Shown here: positions 1-29,512 of the stretch, one piece after another | How positions within the stretch are numbered: position 1 is the stretch's first letter | Layout: the number at the start of each line of letters is the position of its first letter | Assembly (NCBI GenBank): GCA_032622095.1 | Contig: CP136067.1 | Location: forward strand, 197,312,052 to 197,376,051 | Source of the DNA: Siphonodentalium dalli | Taxonomy: Eukaryota > Mollusca > Scaphopoda > Gadilida > Siphonodentaliidae | Length of the DNA: 64,000 nt | Direction: 5' to 3' | Program-made: the position numbers and the translations under genes | The notes under the pieces: generated by a model | Told to the model about the DNA's origin: nothing | The model's input: the letters and a program-made list of their open reading frames with translations, nothing else | Database searches by the model: none

Positions 1-27
1 ATATAAGAGAATGCATTGGCACAGGGT
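1..27. repeat. End of a hairpin MITE cut by the window edge
   Basis: The first bases repeat the right end of the palindromes at 18.6 and 49.8 kb (ATATAAGAGAATGCATTGGC, then ACAGGG). This is therefore the tail of another family member that begins left of the window. Confidence 0.6.
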
Positions 28-379
28 AAAAAATATCCCTTTAAGGTAACCCTGTAGACATACACAGAATCAAAAACTTGGACAAAGCTGCGTCTTATGA
101 TGGAATTAATTGATGGGCCGGTGGTAAAGGCTCATTTAATTTTCGAGTCACCGATTATTTGTTTTATAGTGACTCGATATACGGTTTCACTAACTATCTA
201 TGCCATAACATATGATTAAAATACTATAATTCATCACTATTTGAAACATCTGTGTCTCAGAAGATGCCCACAGAGAAATAGAAAACTGCTGAAATCATAG
301 AATGACTCCCCCCTTTGGATCCCAGAATGCAATAGAATTCAAACGTTTTCAATGGAAGGGAAGAACTCTATATTTAATA

Positions 380-570
380 TATGAAGTTATTCCCCTGCAT
401 TGAAGATAATACTGCTTTTTACTGCAATCTAGATGACAAAACGAGTTGGCAACTCAACAAAACATGTCCACAGTTTATTACACCGGATAAGTTGATAATA
501 CAATGTCTTGGAGCTTCCTATTTCAAATGGTATATAATATGGTATAAATTTTATATAATGTAATCTGGGG
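380..570. repeat. Dispersed direct repeat, copy 1 of 2
   Basis: Shares blocks with 3638-3832, including TTCCCCT, GGATAAGTTGATA, GGAGCTTCCT and TCAAATGGTATA. The copies are clearly diverged and flank MYD88 exons 5 and 6. No coding function is apparent. Bases 28-380 hold nothing recognisable. Confidence 0.6.
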
Positions 571-682
571 GTTCGAACATTACGTTGGTCTTTAAACAAA
601 TGGTCATTTAATTCATTTCTAAGGTATGCCGTCCTTAGCAATTACAGATCATACTTGTCAATGAGTATTTGGTATTAAAGTG

Positions 683-17366
<16,684 letters not shown>

Positions 17367-18274
17367 GTTAATTTTTTTACAAACTTATATAGAACTTTCA
17401 CCAATTGTTATGACGAAACAGAAGGAATGTATTAACGCTTGACTCTCCTTCGATAATGTCACGAACTTCCTGGTCCATTCGCAAATGGGCTATCCTCAAT
17501 TTGCGCAAACCAGTTAAAAAATAAAATTCTATATTAAGAGCATTGAATTAAAACACAATCATTGAATGAATTGAATTGAATGTTTTTTGAGTTCGCAAGG
17601 GGATTCCCCCAGAAAAAAACCTGCTCGGAATGCAAAGTTAACATATTACTGCGATTGCCATCGCTTTGATTTCGTTGCCATCAATGTTCGTGGTTTGTCA
17701 TCAAAAGGTTTTTTCGTTGGTACATGAATTGGTGGATCAGATATCATTTTTATGCATATCAACAGGTCCTAAAATAGCAGCTGCATGAACAAAATTATTT
17801 GTGTACTATTGAGAAATTAGACCCCGAGGTATTCATGCGCTGAAAGCACATCACGAAATCATTACCATAATAGCTACCAGCTTCATTTCAAACTTTGACC
17901 AAGTAGGTATTTATTGTATTATGTAGTATGCACGTGGGTACTCTAGTAAACCAATAGCCCTGTAAAGAAACAAATGCATTGAGCATTGTTATACAAGCTA
18001 TCATAGCCGAGATCAGATGATGTAGCATATCAATTTTGTTTTGGTGAATGAATTAAATTGTATAGAAAATGATTACGTTTCATCTCGTCTTCTGTGTTTT
18101 TCTATACATAAATTTTACGGCTTAGAAAACAGACCTTAATGCCCGATCTTTATTTCCATCTCGTGTATTATATGGGTTTTTTGTTCATTCAACGCAAAAG
18201 TCGATTATTTCGTTCGTTGTTGATTTCGTGGTTGAGCAAAACCACAAAATCAACGAATAACAGACCCCCACGAA
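17367..18274. other. MYD88: 5' flank of MYD88
   Basis: Upstream of the minus-strand start. A TATATAAG on the minus strand lies only about 20 bp before the ATG, too close to be a normal TATA box unless the 5'UTR is tiny or more 5' exons exist. No NF-kB-type site was seen nearby. Confidence 0.4.
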
Positions 18275-18674
18275 TTAACCCTTTACCCAACAAACCGGCC
18301 AAAAACGGCCAAAAAAGCTGCAACAGCCTAAATTATCTTGGGTCTGTATCAATAAAACCATACAAATATGGATATCATTGGAACCGGCTCATTGACCACA
18401 TTGTGATGGTTACAGTTATGCCCCGTGCCAATGCATTCTGTTATATATGCGAGTCGACCATAGGTCGCCTCGCATATATAAGAGAATGCATTGGCCTAAA
18501 AAAAAATCTTTTTTTAACACTTTTTACCATTTTTTCTTACATTCTTTAACAATTTTATAATTTTTAATCTGTTAAGCCAATGCATTATCTTATATATGCG
18601 AGGCGACCTATGGTCGACTCGCATATATACGAGAATGCATTGGCACAGGGCCGTTCTGTTGGGTAAAGGGTTAA
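18275..18674. mobile_element. Double-hairpin MITE, family B, copy 1
   Basis: A 400-bp element bounded by TTAA with termini TTAACCCTTTACCCAACA and its inverse. Inside are two palindromes of about 70 bp (18428-18494 and 18577-18645) built from GCATTCTCTTATATATGCGA with the centre GTCGACC-AT-GGTCGCC. An AT-rich spacer separates them. A second copy lies inverted at 49.56 kb. It is non-coding and the transposase source is unknown. Confidence 0.85.
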
Positions 18675-21360
18675 AAGGATTTTACAGTATTCTGATTCAT
18701 TCAAGGGGTATGCCGGGTGGTTGAGCTGGGGCCAAATATTTCCACAACATCTTCATCTCAAGCGGAAATCGTAGTAAATTCCAAGCGCGTATTCTAAATG
18801 ATCAGATGACACTATGTCTTATATCCTTATATATGCTCGCTGATGATAATTCGTGATATCTTCTAAAAGCTACCGATTTGATGGGGTCCCCTGCTAACGT
18901 GTTTACATAGTACCACTACCACTGCTACCTCGCTGTGCAGGACCGGTTCACATGGGGTGGGCTAGTCCAGATGCTAGGAATATGCGATTTTCTAGTGTTG
19001 ATTTCAAAATTTTCGAACCATGGTCGGGCCGGTGTGTCATGGTCCCTCCCCTGGCCAATAAAAAAACGGCTAATTAGTTTAAGTAAACAGTATTTTACTA
19101 CATTTGGTGAAAATTGTGGACTGAAATGGTCAACAGTTGGAGATTTTTTCCAACCTAAGGGTATGAGGTTTTAAATTTCCAACATTAGGAAAGCTTGTAG
19201 CCAGTCTAGATGCTATGATTTTGCGATTTTCAAATTTTCTCACATCGGGCCGAACAACCATGGTCTGCCCGGTGTGTCCTGGTCTCTTGTCTGTAGCCGT
19301 GTGCATTTATCTGGAGTTGGACCACTAGATTTTCGGATTTATGCAATTTTCAGGTTCAAATATCTGAATGTTCTAATACCGGGTATATAGAACTATGGTT
19401 TATAAATATATATGCTATTAGGCCTGAGTATTGAGGTGCAAGGGGGTGCGAATGGAATTATGCATAACTTGTGTTTGGTCAGATTCAAGGGGGGGGGGGG
19501 GGGGGTGCAGTTGGAATTTCCCAAAGTGGACACCCCCAACGAAGACCCTCTGGCCACGTCCCTGGTTCTACCCGATGCTATGGAACTCCCTAAGTTGGTA
19601 ATTTATCAGCCCGTCAAGAGAGTTCTTGTTTTTTTTCCATAAGATAGACAATTCGCGTGCTGTTGCATGTATAACAAAAAGATGCAGCGTTAGGGCACTC
19701 CATTCACCCCAAACACCGATCAGCTCGCTACTGAAATGAATCCCATTTTCAGATGGCTCGCCGAGAATATAAAAAAGTCAGTTCACAACGATGTATGGTG
19801 TGAACAAAGGGTAATCGACTATTGTTAAATTTGAATAAACAATGCAAGTCATTTACAAGAATACAATTGCTCGAGTGCTATATATAGAACACAAGTCTCG
19901 CTTTACAAGATCAGGTAATTACCGAGGAACATTGTCCGCAACTCAAAACTGGCTGAATCTATAGCACATGGTTCTGTGTAGATAGGGGACTCAACTCTGC
20001 ATGGAGCTTGGGCCGCGCAGTGGATAATTATAAATATGCCGGTGTCTGTAAAAAAAATTACCATTAAAAAGAACGTACATGGATTGAAAAAAAGAAAAAC
20101 TTGTTCTTATATTTATTATTGATAGTTCTTCAATAAAGATATGTCATTGTTTCACCCAACCCTTTGGGTGTTTATTTCACAGCAGTTTCTGGGATAACCT
20201 GTGTGTCGGCTCATAACATGCGTGCCAATTGAGGAGAACACGCGAAGGATTTGTGTAAATGTTAGCCCAAACGACATTTCGAAGTAACGACTGCTTTGTT
20301 GTTTATTTCGAGGAATAATACCGCATCATATGAATGCAGCCCAAATATATTGACAGGTGTCAAGGGTCTAACTCGAAACTGAGCAATAAAAAACTAATAT
20401 AATAAATACCGAGAATATTTAATTTAACGCCAATGGGTCGTTTATGTGCGTTTAAGAGTGTATTTATGCTTAAAGCAAAGTGAAATAACGATCTTAAAAT
20501 GAATTGGCCGGTATATTTTATTAGTTATCAGGGTTACCGGGGTCGTAGTTGCATAAATTACAATATATTTTTATGCTAAGATAATTGCGTGGTAATTTGT
20601 TTGTTTATAATTGATCGGTATTCAGGTACGTTAACCCAACTCCCATATATGGACATTCCAAATATGGAAAGTGACTAGGGGAACACTCCGACGTTCGTAC
20701 TCATAATCACCAATTTTTGTACCTAGCTTGCCTGTCCTAAGTTTCACGGAAAAATTGCTAAATTTATTCTATTTGTCGTTATATATATATTTACCACCAC
20801 GTTTATTATTCCATTCATAAAAATAAAATGAAACAAGCTGAAGATGATATGTTTAAAATTTATTAAGCATGAAACTGACGATAAGTGACAAGTTGTTATC
20901 AGAGTACGTTATACTTGAGATAGTTACGTTACGCACACGGTCCCCTATCGTATTGCGATAATCGAGATGTCAACTTTTCCGCTTTTATAATTCTCACTAA
21001 GTTTACCGTGTTTATATTCGTTTTATCCTATTTGTTGTTGTGTATTGCATTACTTTGATCAAGTCTGCGCTTGTGTTATTCTCACAAAAGGTAATGCGTG
21101 TTTACATTTCACAATTCTACTGCACAACGCGTCACCGCTCAGTGCACTGGTTCAGTCTACGAGTGCGGCAGAAAAAATTTCACATGTCCGAGCTCCATTA
21201 ATTCCTTAAATACGACACTATTTAATCGAATGAGGTCAAATATTCGCATATAACTTGACTCATATGTTATTCTGCACAATTCTGGCCAGTGCCGACTTTC
21301 ATTTCGCATTACTTTCGTTTTTATCGAAATATAACCGTTTTCTATGGAGATGTAAATTTG
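18675..21360. other. Gene-free stretch with minor repeats
   Basis: 18966-19050 and 19200-19290 share GATGCTA-n-ATTTTGCGATTTTC and CCATGGTC-n-GGTGTGTC, a diverged direct repeat. A G homopolymer lies at about 19489-19505. No conserved coding sequence was recognised. Confidence 0.5.
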
Positions 21361-21569
21361 TTCAACATAAAACAAAATCATAGTTTTGCCAATTTCAAGC
21401 TAGTTTAATACTTTATAGTGCATAATCTGGCTCATCGAGTGATGGTAGACGTTCCTTCAGTGTACACAACAAATATTTGGTCCCAACGAAGCAGGCTAAA
21501 ATCCTGAAATTTGTCAATTGACTTTGAGTGTGAAGAAAATATTCATTTAAACTTCCAAAATTGGTTGAA

Positions 21570-22290
21570 ATATGCTCAACAACATTCAGTTGAATGGTGA
21601 CATTATTTATAGTCACCGACTAACTTCCACGGTGAATAAAATTTGTTTTTATTGATGACAATTATGTCGCGAGTCATAAAAATGTTAATTTTCGGAAGAA
21701 AAAAAATTCATTGTTTCGCCAATTTCAAGCCAAATGTCAGGGCATTACATATAATGATTAAGATTGCTAAAGAACTGGAATAATGAAATGGGAAACTTTT
21801 ACTGACATCTGGTAAGGATTGAGGAGCAGTTGCTAGAGGCCCCAACCCCACCCCCATGGAATACGGAATACCACTTAACACAGAAGTTGGAATACGGAAT
21901 ACCATATGGAATACATAAAATTATATGAAAACTTCATTTTTTGGAAGGTCGACGTACGAATACCGGTATTTTTGGAATACCGAATACCTCCCTAACTGAG
22001 GGGCCGAAATACGGCGTACCTCATAACAGGGCATGGAATACGGCATACGAAAAAGGGGGTGGGGGCCTCATGCTATGGAGCCTCCCAATATATTGTCTGC
22101 TCCACATCTCAATAGAATTCAACAAAATTCAGTTGAATGGTGACATTATTTATAGTCACCGACTAACTTCCACGATGAATCAAATTTGTTTTTATTGGTG
22201 ACAATTTATGTCGCGAGTGATAAAAATGTAAATTTTCTGAAGAAAAAAATTAATTGGTTTGCGAATTTCAAGCTAGTTTATAGCGAACAT
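21570..22290. repeat. Direct repeat pair of about 175 bp
   Basis: 21573-21740 and 22110-22285 share CAGTTGAATGGTGACATTA, TATAGTCACCGACTAACTTC and ATTTCAAGC. Between them lies a purine-rich stretch with repeated GAATACGGAATACC (21855-22045). No gene. Confidence 0.8.
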
Positions 22291-23179
22291 GGGAACCAAG
22301 GTTCACTTTATGCCATTTAGGCACACTTCAGAGTGAAATCTGGGCTTATATTTCGGCGAGAATCCAAATCTAGATTCTCGCAAATTACCCTGGATTCTCA
22401 TGAAAAAGTATATATGGATTCTCGCAAAATCAGATGAAATATATGCCCTAGTGGAAATATAGCAAATCGTTTAATGTTTTAGAATTTTTGTTTTCGGAGA
22501 TTTATATATATGTTTAAAGACATATTATGGACTTTTTCGGGAGCGATAAATTGATAAGTTAGTGCTCAGGCACTTTTCCAACGTGGGGAATGTTATCATT
22601 CTACTAACATCACTGAAAATTTCCAAAAAGATCTACCACACCACTCCATATAGAACTACTCCAAATTGTAAATATTTACATCTCGATTCGTGGGCGCAAC
22701 TATCGGCTGTAATTAAACAAAAATCATTTTGACACCGAGAGTCATTGCATTTAACTAATATATAAGAATGACGTTGTGTAACATCCAATTGGATTAATAT
22801 TCGTAACAAATAACTACTTTGAGAAAGATTATTCTTAATTTCTATTTATTTGATCACTCTGCCCGGTGTCTCCCGGAGTGTTTCACATCACTTTAATCAA
22901 GGAAGACTGTTAAGAAAAACTGCATTTCAAGACCACCAAACAACTTTCCTTTTTAGGGCCACCAGATCTTCCAAATATGTACTTCTTCCATTTTGCTATC
23001 AAAGACCGAAAAATGTCTTTAAACTAGAGATCCAAATACCCCCTAAGGGCCCCTCTATCTTGATATATTAAAGACCGAAAAATGTCGTTAAACTATAAAG
23101 ACCGAAAAATGTCGTTAAACTAGAGATCCAAATAACCCCTATATCTTGAGATATTATAAAGACCGAAAATGTCATTAAA
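22291..23179. repeat. Spacer, then short AAAGACCGAAAAATGTCGTTA repeats
   Basis: 22291-22990 shows nothing recognisable. From about 23000 the word AAAGACCGAAAAATGTCGTT recurs (near 23001, 23070, 23098 and 23158, and again at 23492 and 23517 beyond the SINE), with CTAGAGATCCAAAT between. It is a small irregular tandem array interrupted by the SINE. Confidence 0.75.
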
Positions 23180-23185
23180 CTATTA

Positions 23186-23479
23186 ATTGTTGTTGCTGTT
23201 GTTTATTAGGGTTTATCGTCATTCTAGTCGCTAGGCCACACACGACGTTGTCAATTTTACGGGTGGAGGAAAGACCACGCAGAGGCTCAATTTCACTGGG
23301 AAGTTGTTCCACTGCATGTAGAAACCACCGACCCCCGGAAAGCAATTGACAAACTTGCCCAGATACACGATTCCGGTCACCCTGCCTATGGTGGGGTTCG
23401 AACCAGCTTCGTCAGCGCTGGACGGCCTGGGACGAAGTAAAATACCTGGCACTCTACCGACTGGACCACCGGGGGCCCC
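23186..23479 (-). mobile_element. tRNA-derived SINE
   Basis: On the minus strand the head reads like a tRNA gene with polymerase III boxes: A box TGGTCCAGTCGG (23457-23468) and B box GGTTCGAACC (23395-23404), but no tRNA fold follows. A unique body and a tail with AATAAACAACAGCAACAAC end the element. TATTAA occurs on both sides and may be the target duplication. It is inserted in the AAAGACCG array. Confidence 0.85.
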
Positions 23480-23571
23480 TATTAAACTGTTAAAGACCGA
23501 AAATGTCGTTAAATTGCAAAGACCGAAAAATGTCGTTAAACTAGAGATCCAAACATCCCCACCCATATTTT

Positions 23572-25474
23572 TAGCTCAACTTTACTTTGTAAAGTTTGAG
23601 CTATTGCCATGGCTTTGTCGTCCGTGTGTATGTGTGTACGTAAGGCGTCAACAATGCAGGCTACAGGTCGTACCTTTGGTCGGATCATTATGAAATTTGT
23701 CATAGCTGTTGACATCAACATTTAGACCAGATTATTAATTTTGGGATCATTCGGAAAAAAAACATGGCCGTCAGTGGCCATCTTGGATTTCAAAATTCAA
23801 TCCATTAGCACGGGCTACAGGTCGTACTGTTTGTCTGATAATCATGAAATTTGTCAAGAATGTTAATAATGACATGTGGATGGGAACGAGTCATTTTGGG
23901 GTCATTTCGGTCAAAAAACATGGCCGCAGCAGCTATTTTGGATTTTACTCTTTGTATGACTAAATCTTTAGCACAGGCTACAGGTCTTACCTTTAGTCTG
24001 ATCATCGTAAAATTTTTCATGGCTGTTAAAATTGGAATGTAGATGGGAACGAGTCATTTTGGGGTCATTCGGACAAAAAATATGGCCGCCAGTGGCCATC
24101 TTGGATTTCAAAATGTAATCCATTAACACGGGCCACAGGTCGTACTGTTTGTCTGATCATCATGAAATTTGTCATGGATGATAATATTGACATGTAGATG
24201 GGAATGAGTAATTTTGGGGTTATTCGGCCAAAAAAACATGGCCGCCAGCAGCCATCTTAGATTTTACTCTTTGTATGACTAAATGCTTTAGCACGGGCTG
24301 CCGGTCGTACCTTCAGCCTGATCATAGTAAAATTTGTCATGGATATTAACAATGACATGTAGATGGGAACGAGTAATTTTGGGGTCATTCGACCCAAAAA
24401 CATGGCCGCCAGCAGCCATCTTGGATTTTACTCTTTGTATGACTAAATTCTTTAGCACGGGCTACAGGTCGTACTTTCAGTCTGATCATCATAAAATTTG
24501 TCAGGAATGTTAATAATGACATGTAGATGGGAACGGGTCATTTTGGGGTCATTCGGTCAATAAACATTGCCGCCAGCAGCCATCTTGGATTTTACTCTTT
24601 GTATGACTAAATCCTTTAGCACAGGCTACAGGTCGTACATTTAGTCTGATCATCATAAAATTTGTCATGGCTGTTGAAATTGGAATGTAGATGGGAACGA
24701 GTCATTTTGGGGTCATTCAGACAAAAAACATGGCCACCAGTGGCCATCTTGGATATCAAAATTTAATCCATTAGCACGGTCCACAGGTCGTACTGTTCGT
24801 CTGATCATCATGAAATTTGTCATGGATGATAATATTGACATGTAGATGGGAACGAGTAATTTTGAGGTTATTCGGCCAAAAACATGGCCGCCAGCAGCCA
24901 CCTTAGATTTTACTCTTTGTATGACTAAATTCTTTAGCACAGGCTACAGGTCGTACTTTCAGTCTGATCATCATAAAATGTGTCAAGAATGTTAATAATG
25001 ACATGTAGATGGGAACGAGTCATTTTGGGATCATTTGACCCAAAAACATGGCCGCCAGCAGCCATCTTGGATTTTACTCTTTGTATGACTAAATTCTTTA
25101 GCACGGGCTACAGGTCGTACTTTCAGTCTGGTCATCATGAAATTTGTCAAGAATGTTAATAATGACATGTAGATGGGAAACGAGTCATTTTGGGGTCATT
25201 CGGCCAAATAACATGGCCGCCAGCAGCCATCTTGGATTTTACTCTTTGTATGACTAAATCCTTCAGCGCGGGCTACAGGTCGTACCTTTAGTCTGATCAT
25301 CATGAATGTTTCATGGCTGTTGAAATTGGAATGTAAATGAGAATGAGACATTTTGGGGACATTCCGACAAAAAAACATGGCTGCCAGCGACCATATTCGA
25401 TTTCCAAATTCAATTCTAAATCTTTCCATTCATTGCTCATCACACAAATTTAACTTCTTCTCAAAGTTGAGCTA
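23572..25474. repeat. Satellite-like array, about 11 units of about 160 bp
   Basis: Each unit carries CATGGCCGCCAGCAGCCATC, TTGGATTT, TTAGCACGGGCTACAGGTCG, CTGATCATCATGAAATTTGT and GGGAACGAGTCATTTTGGGG. Units start near 23762, 23919, 24079, 24236, 24400, 24565, 24729, 24883, 25047, 25212 and 25376. The array is bounded by TAGCTCAACTTT at 23572 and its inverse AAAGTTGAGCTA at 25463-25474, so the array as a whole resembles one transposon with an expanded interior. Confidence 0.85.
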
Positions 25475-27670
25475 CAGTGTCATTGACACTTTCATTTGAG
25501 ACATTAAAGAACGAAATATGTCGTTACACCATTAATGATCATTAATACATAATTTGTGTTTATGAAAGTCTGGTTTGTTTCCAGTACATATTCATTGGAA
25601 CGTAAACAATTATTCTGACAGAAATCATGTTAATATTGCCTTTCGTTACTGGTTTCCTTGACTCACATATCTCTCACTGCTTAATACTTATAATTAAATC
25701 AAATGTTCTGTGTTTTGTGTCACTTCTTCATAGCATTCTGTATTCTGCTATTGAAAAGAAAAACAGTTGTAGTATACCTTAAATGTATGAAGGCCTTGGT
25801 GGGTATCATGTGAACATATTTCCACCTGTCAAAAACCGCTACAAACGAAATAATATTCAAATATAGACAGACTTTGTTAATATACAAATGAGAAATATCT
25901 CATAAACATTATGTTATAGTCGTAAATTTGCCGACTGTTATGTAAACAAAGCATAAAAAGTTACTTTCCTGGTGTTTCTTTATATTATGATGGTAAACAT
26001 AAAGAGCGTTCTTTGTTGCTCAATTCCTTATTTGGAAATAATAAAGAGCGTTTATACCATTTGTGTGTGATTAGCCAGTAGCATTATGCTGCCTTCTCTA
26101 ACACAATCAGACTCTTGTTTAGGTAAAATTTAGTAGGTCTTTATGTAAGCATGATGTTTAAGGGATAGTGATCGTATATTTGAACCAAAATGTATGCGTT
26201 TTAATATTGATCTGTTTACGGTGTTTGGAACAAATATTTTCGACAACTAAACCTTCTCGTCCCTTTAATATAATTAATATAACATCCCTCATCCAATAAT
26301 CTCCAAATTGCATATCTAATTTCAATCCTAGTTACACGTCACACCGCCCTCATCATTTGCCTTTAAACCGAGTATACACGGTGGTGTAATAGAACAACCA
26401 TTAATTTAACCGTAACCGTAGCATATTTACACGTATGCGTGTACGTTTTCACGACAAATCCCCGCCGATCTGTTATTAATGAACCAAACAATTAACATGT
26501 CAACACATTCTGGCCCGCCAATGCTACAGTGTATAAACGTAACGGGGCAAATATGCATATTATATTGACAGCTAACGAGAACATTCATCACTATCAATCT
26601 GATCACCCCTTTCAGTGGATACGATAGAAACTAAACGAGTTGTTACTTCTAATTACCCGTACTTAATTACACTACTTGTGTGTTAATAAAGTACGACCCC
26701 ACCCCAATCAGAACTAAAGGTGAAACATGGGATTTAGAACATTAATATTCACTCTTACACAGTTCCACATTCAAGGTGTGTCTTGTGTAATTGTATGTCA
26801 GTTGTAACGTTGTGAAACCGCAACCGAACTGAATTATTCTATTGCTAAATAGTTCATGGGTGACCTGATGCATGCATCTTAGTTTTCTTGTTTACACTGT
26901 TACAGTGATTTGTCAACAAACATCGCTCATCGTGTAGTAATAAGTTAATACATTTTAGTCTTAATCTGATTTTAAGAATAGTTTTCAATTCCCTGATAAC
27001 TTTTCCAATGTTTGCCGTCTAGTTTTGATTAAACTTTGGTATCTTATTGGAATAGTTGGACTTTGATCGGTAGTGCCACTGTAACAGTATGTGTTTACAT
27101 ATATCAATGGTTTCGATATGCGAAATCTCGCTATTGAAGCTATTAACAATTAAAATAAGAATAAAGTCGAGCTATACCATTACTGGTTGATGATAGTTGT
27201 TTTACAGACTTTTATATAAAAACAAATATGACATTTTTCATGAACCCAATTATAAGGCATTTTGGTCCCTTTAACAAGGGATGTAGGCCTATATATAACC
27301 ACTGGCTTCAAAGCAGCATTAATTTGCGCCATCACCAGCGTTAACTCAATTTGTAATGGGGCCTACATGCACGCGCACGAACTTCAAGGTCATTGTAAAA
27401 CTAAATTCAATCACATGAAAACACCATGCATTAAACACATCCTTACCCGGAAGTTTGACTCACGGTTAAATATTATACGTTTTATTCTTTGAAAATCACT
27501 GTGAAATCTGAACCGCGACATGTGTTTATTCAATCATGGCGGTTATTTTATTCAACCGATTCTATTTTAGAGAGAAGAATTTTACTGCATGGACATAATT
27601 ATATATAATGCAGCTGAATGAGTCATTGTCGCATGATACATACAATTGCGTTGAAGCAAATGTTGATATC
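25475..27670. other. Gene-free AT-rich stretch
   Basis: No domain, splice-supported exon or clear repeat was recognised on either strand. Confidence 0.45.
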
Positions 27671-27673
27671 TAA

Positions 27674-27834
27674 CACGTTTTGGAAAATTTTGTACTTGAG
27701 TTGACAGTTGTTAGCATTATTTGTTTTGGCAATTAATCGATTCTGATAACTAAAGCGTCTTTTGAAGAACTGTTGTTGTTGTTGTTTGAATCTGATGATA
27801 TGGGGACAATCGAATTGGTATTTGTACCTTTAAA
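27674..27834. mobile_element. Partial family A MITE
   Basis: Matches one half of family A (ACACGTTTTGG, TTAGCATTAT, GGCAATTAATCGATTCTGAT, then the TTGTTG run) and ends in GTACCTTTAAA. The other half is missing. Confidence 0.65.
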
Positions 27835-27933
27835 GTTATTTTTAGTATTAATAGCTGTTAAATTAATAACGAAATTACTGTTATGTATATAAACAGTTAT
27901 GCTATACAGTGGCATTACCGATCAAATACCAAC

Positions 27934-28018
27934 AACAAAAACACAATTGTTTGAAATGCCGCTTGAGTTAACAGAATCGATTAATTGCCCAAAAATAATG
28001 GGAACCACAGTCAACTAT
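27934..28018. repeat. 85-bp direct repeat, left of LINE
   Basis: Part of a family A MITE. It equals 32049-32133 at 82 of 85 positions with no gaps, and is best read as a target-site duplication made when the LINE at 28.0-32.0 kb inserted. Confidence 0.75.
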
Positions 28019-28023
28019 TATAG

Positions 28024-28623
28024 TTGATTTCAAAATCGAACACACAAACACATAAACTGAAGCGACCACCGACACACAATGTCAAAGAGAAGTCTTCATC
28101 AGATGGTTCTGCCTCTGACATCATGCCTGGTCATCTCGAAGTTGCTTATCTTCCTCCAACCGAACATAAATCGACAATGAGCGCATCGACACCGCTATCA
28201 AATCTCCAAGCCGCATCTTCAAAAAAGACATCGAGCATCAACAGTGTCTCCGTGATTATCTCTCCTGAAAAACCATCAGGAAGGCTGCATATCGACATCC
28301 CTGGTTCTGATATCAGTTGTACTTCATTGGACGATGGACCAGCGGGGTTTGTCGGTGCACCAACTCATAAAAGAAATCTAACCAAAATGTTCTTCATGGG
28401 CGGGATTTCACTGCGAACCATACAACATGATGTACGAGACTACCTCGTACGGCGCAAAATTACACCAACATTCTTCAAACTTATCTCCAGCACGAGACGA
28501 GGAACTCAACCAGCCAGGATAATCGTGCACAGGTCGGATGCTGACAGCTTCCTCGGCGAGAATTTCCTACCAAAAGGGGTCTACTACAGACCTTGGCATC
28601 GAGACCCTCCAACATCTACATAA
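28024..28623 (+). CDS. LINE ORF1 protein, open
   Basis: Open for 199 codons. The C-terminal half matches a block typical of LINE ORF1 proteins in marine invertebrates: MFFMGGISLRTIQHDVRDYL, then SSTRRGTQPARIIVHRSDAD and LPKGVYYRPWHR. The N-terminal half is Ser/Thr/Pro-rich and low in complexity. The presumed role is RNA binding in the retrotransposition particle. The stop TAA overlaps the ATG of ORF2 (TAATG at 28621-28625). The start at 28024 is the first Met; an upstream non-ATG start cannot be excluded. Confidence 0.75.
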   Translation: MISKSNTQTHKLKRPPTHNVKEKSSSDGSASDIMPGHLEVAYLPPTEHKSTMSASTPLSNLQAASSKKTSSINSVSVIISPEKPSGRLHIDIPGSDISCTSLDDGPAGFVGAPTHKRNLTKMFFMGGISLRTIQHDVRDYLVRRKITPTFFKLISSTRRGTQPARIIVHRSDADSFLGENFLPKGVYYRPWHRDPPTST

Positions 28624-29392
28624 TGGATAGTTCAACCCTAAATCTCAATATCTTAACATGGAATGCTTCTGGTGCGAATCTACTTCGTCATATCTCAATC
28701 AACTCGCAGCAAGTTGCCACTATGGAGTTATCGGTATCTCAGAACATTGGCTAGATGCCAGCAACCTCTATTTCTTGGACCGTGTATCTTCTAGTTACGC
28801 GTCTGTTGCTCGACCCGGGCGTGCTATACGAACGTCAAACGGCGGCCCATTCACGAGAGATTGAGTAGCTATTCTTGTACGCAATGACCTTGCTAGTGCA
28901 TGTTCTATTCCAACCGTCACAAACAATGACATACTTGTCGCAATACAGCTGAAATTAGACAAGACATCTTATTTAAGCGTAATTCAAGTCTACCTCCCGA
29001 GCACCAACCACAGCGATGCATTCTTTAAGGAGTGTTTGAAGGACGTTGAGGGCACTGTTTATCAATTATCAGCAGATGGCCCAGTGATAGTAATGGGTGA
29101 CTTGAACGCTCTTTCTGATTCTATCCCAGAAACCCATACAACGCGCAATTACCTATTCAAGAAGTTTCTTCAGAGGACTGACATGGATGCCGTTTCTACT
29201 TCATCCAAACGAACTGGGGAACGATTCTCTTTCTTCCCGTTCGCTGCAACAGGATCAACGACGCTGATCGACCATGTAATTGTTTCCCATGTGCTGAGCG
29301 ACTTAAATGACATATCTTCAGTGACGATGCTCACAACACATCGTCTCATGTTCCTATCTCCTGCAACATACGCCTTCATATATGGAACGTAA
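28623..29392 (+). pseudogene. LINE ORF2 endonuclease part, frameshifted
   Basis: Starts MDSSTLNLNILTWNASGANL at 28623, then changes frame near 28700 to read GVIGISEHWLD (metal-binding Glu). A TGA at 28863 interrupts it. GPVIVMGDLNAL and TTLIDHVIV follow in frame. The final SDH motif reads TTH, a change at a catalytic site. Family: apurinic/apyrimidinic endonuclease that nicks the genomic target. Confidence 0.82.
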
Positions 29393-29512
29393 GGAATTCA
29401 TCGCCGCATCAAAAGCGTTTATTTAACTGGAAACGTCTGAATCGGGAAGTGTACGATTCGTATCTCAGCAGTCAATACAGTATTGTCAATAACATTGTAC
29501 TGACAAGTCCTG

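Noticed and set aside
23186-23479. tRNA gene
   Set aside because: A and B boxes are present but no acceptor stem or cloverleaf; body and tail are those of a SINE.
23572-25474. CRISPR-like array
   Set aside because: Units are about 160 bp, contiguous and diverged, in animal DNA; there are no spacers.
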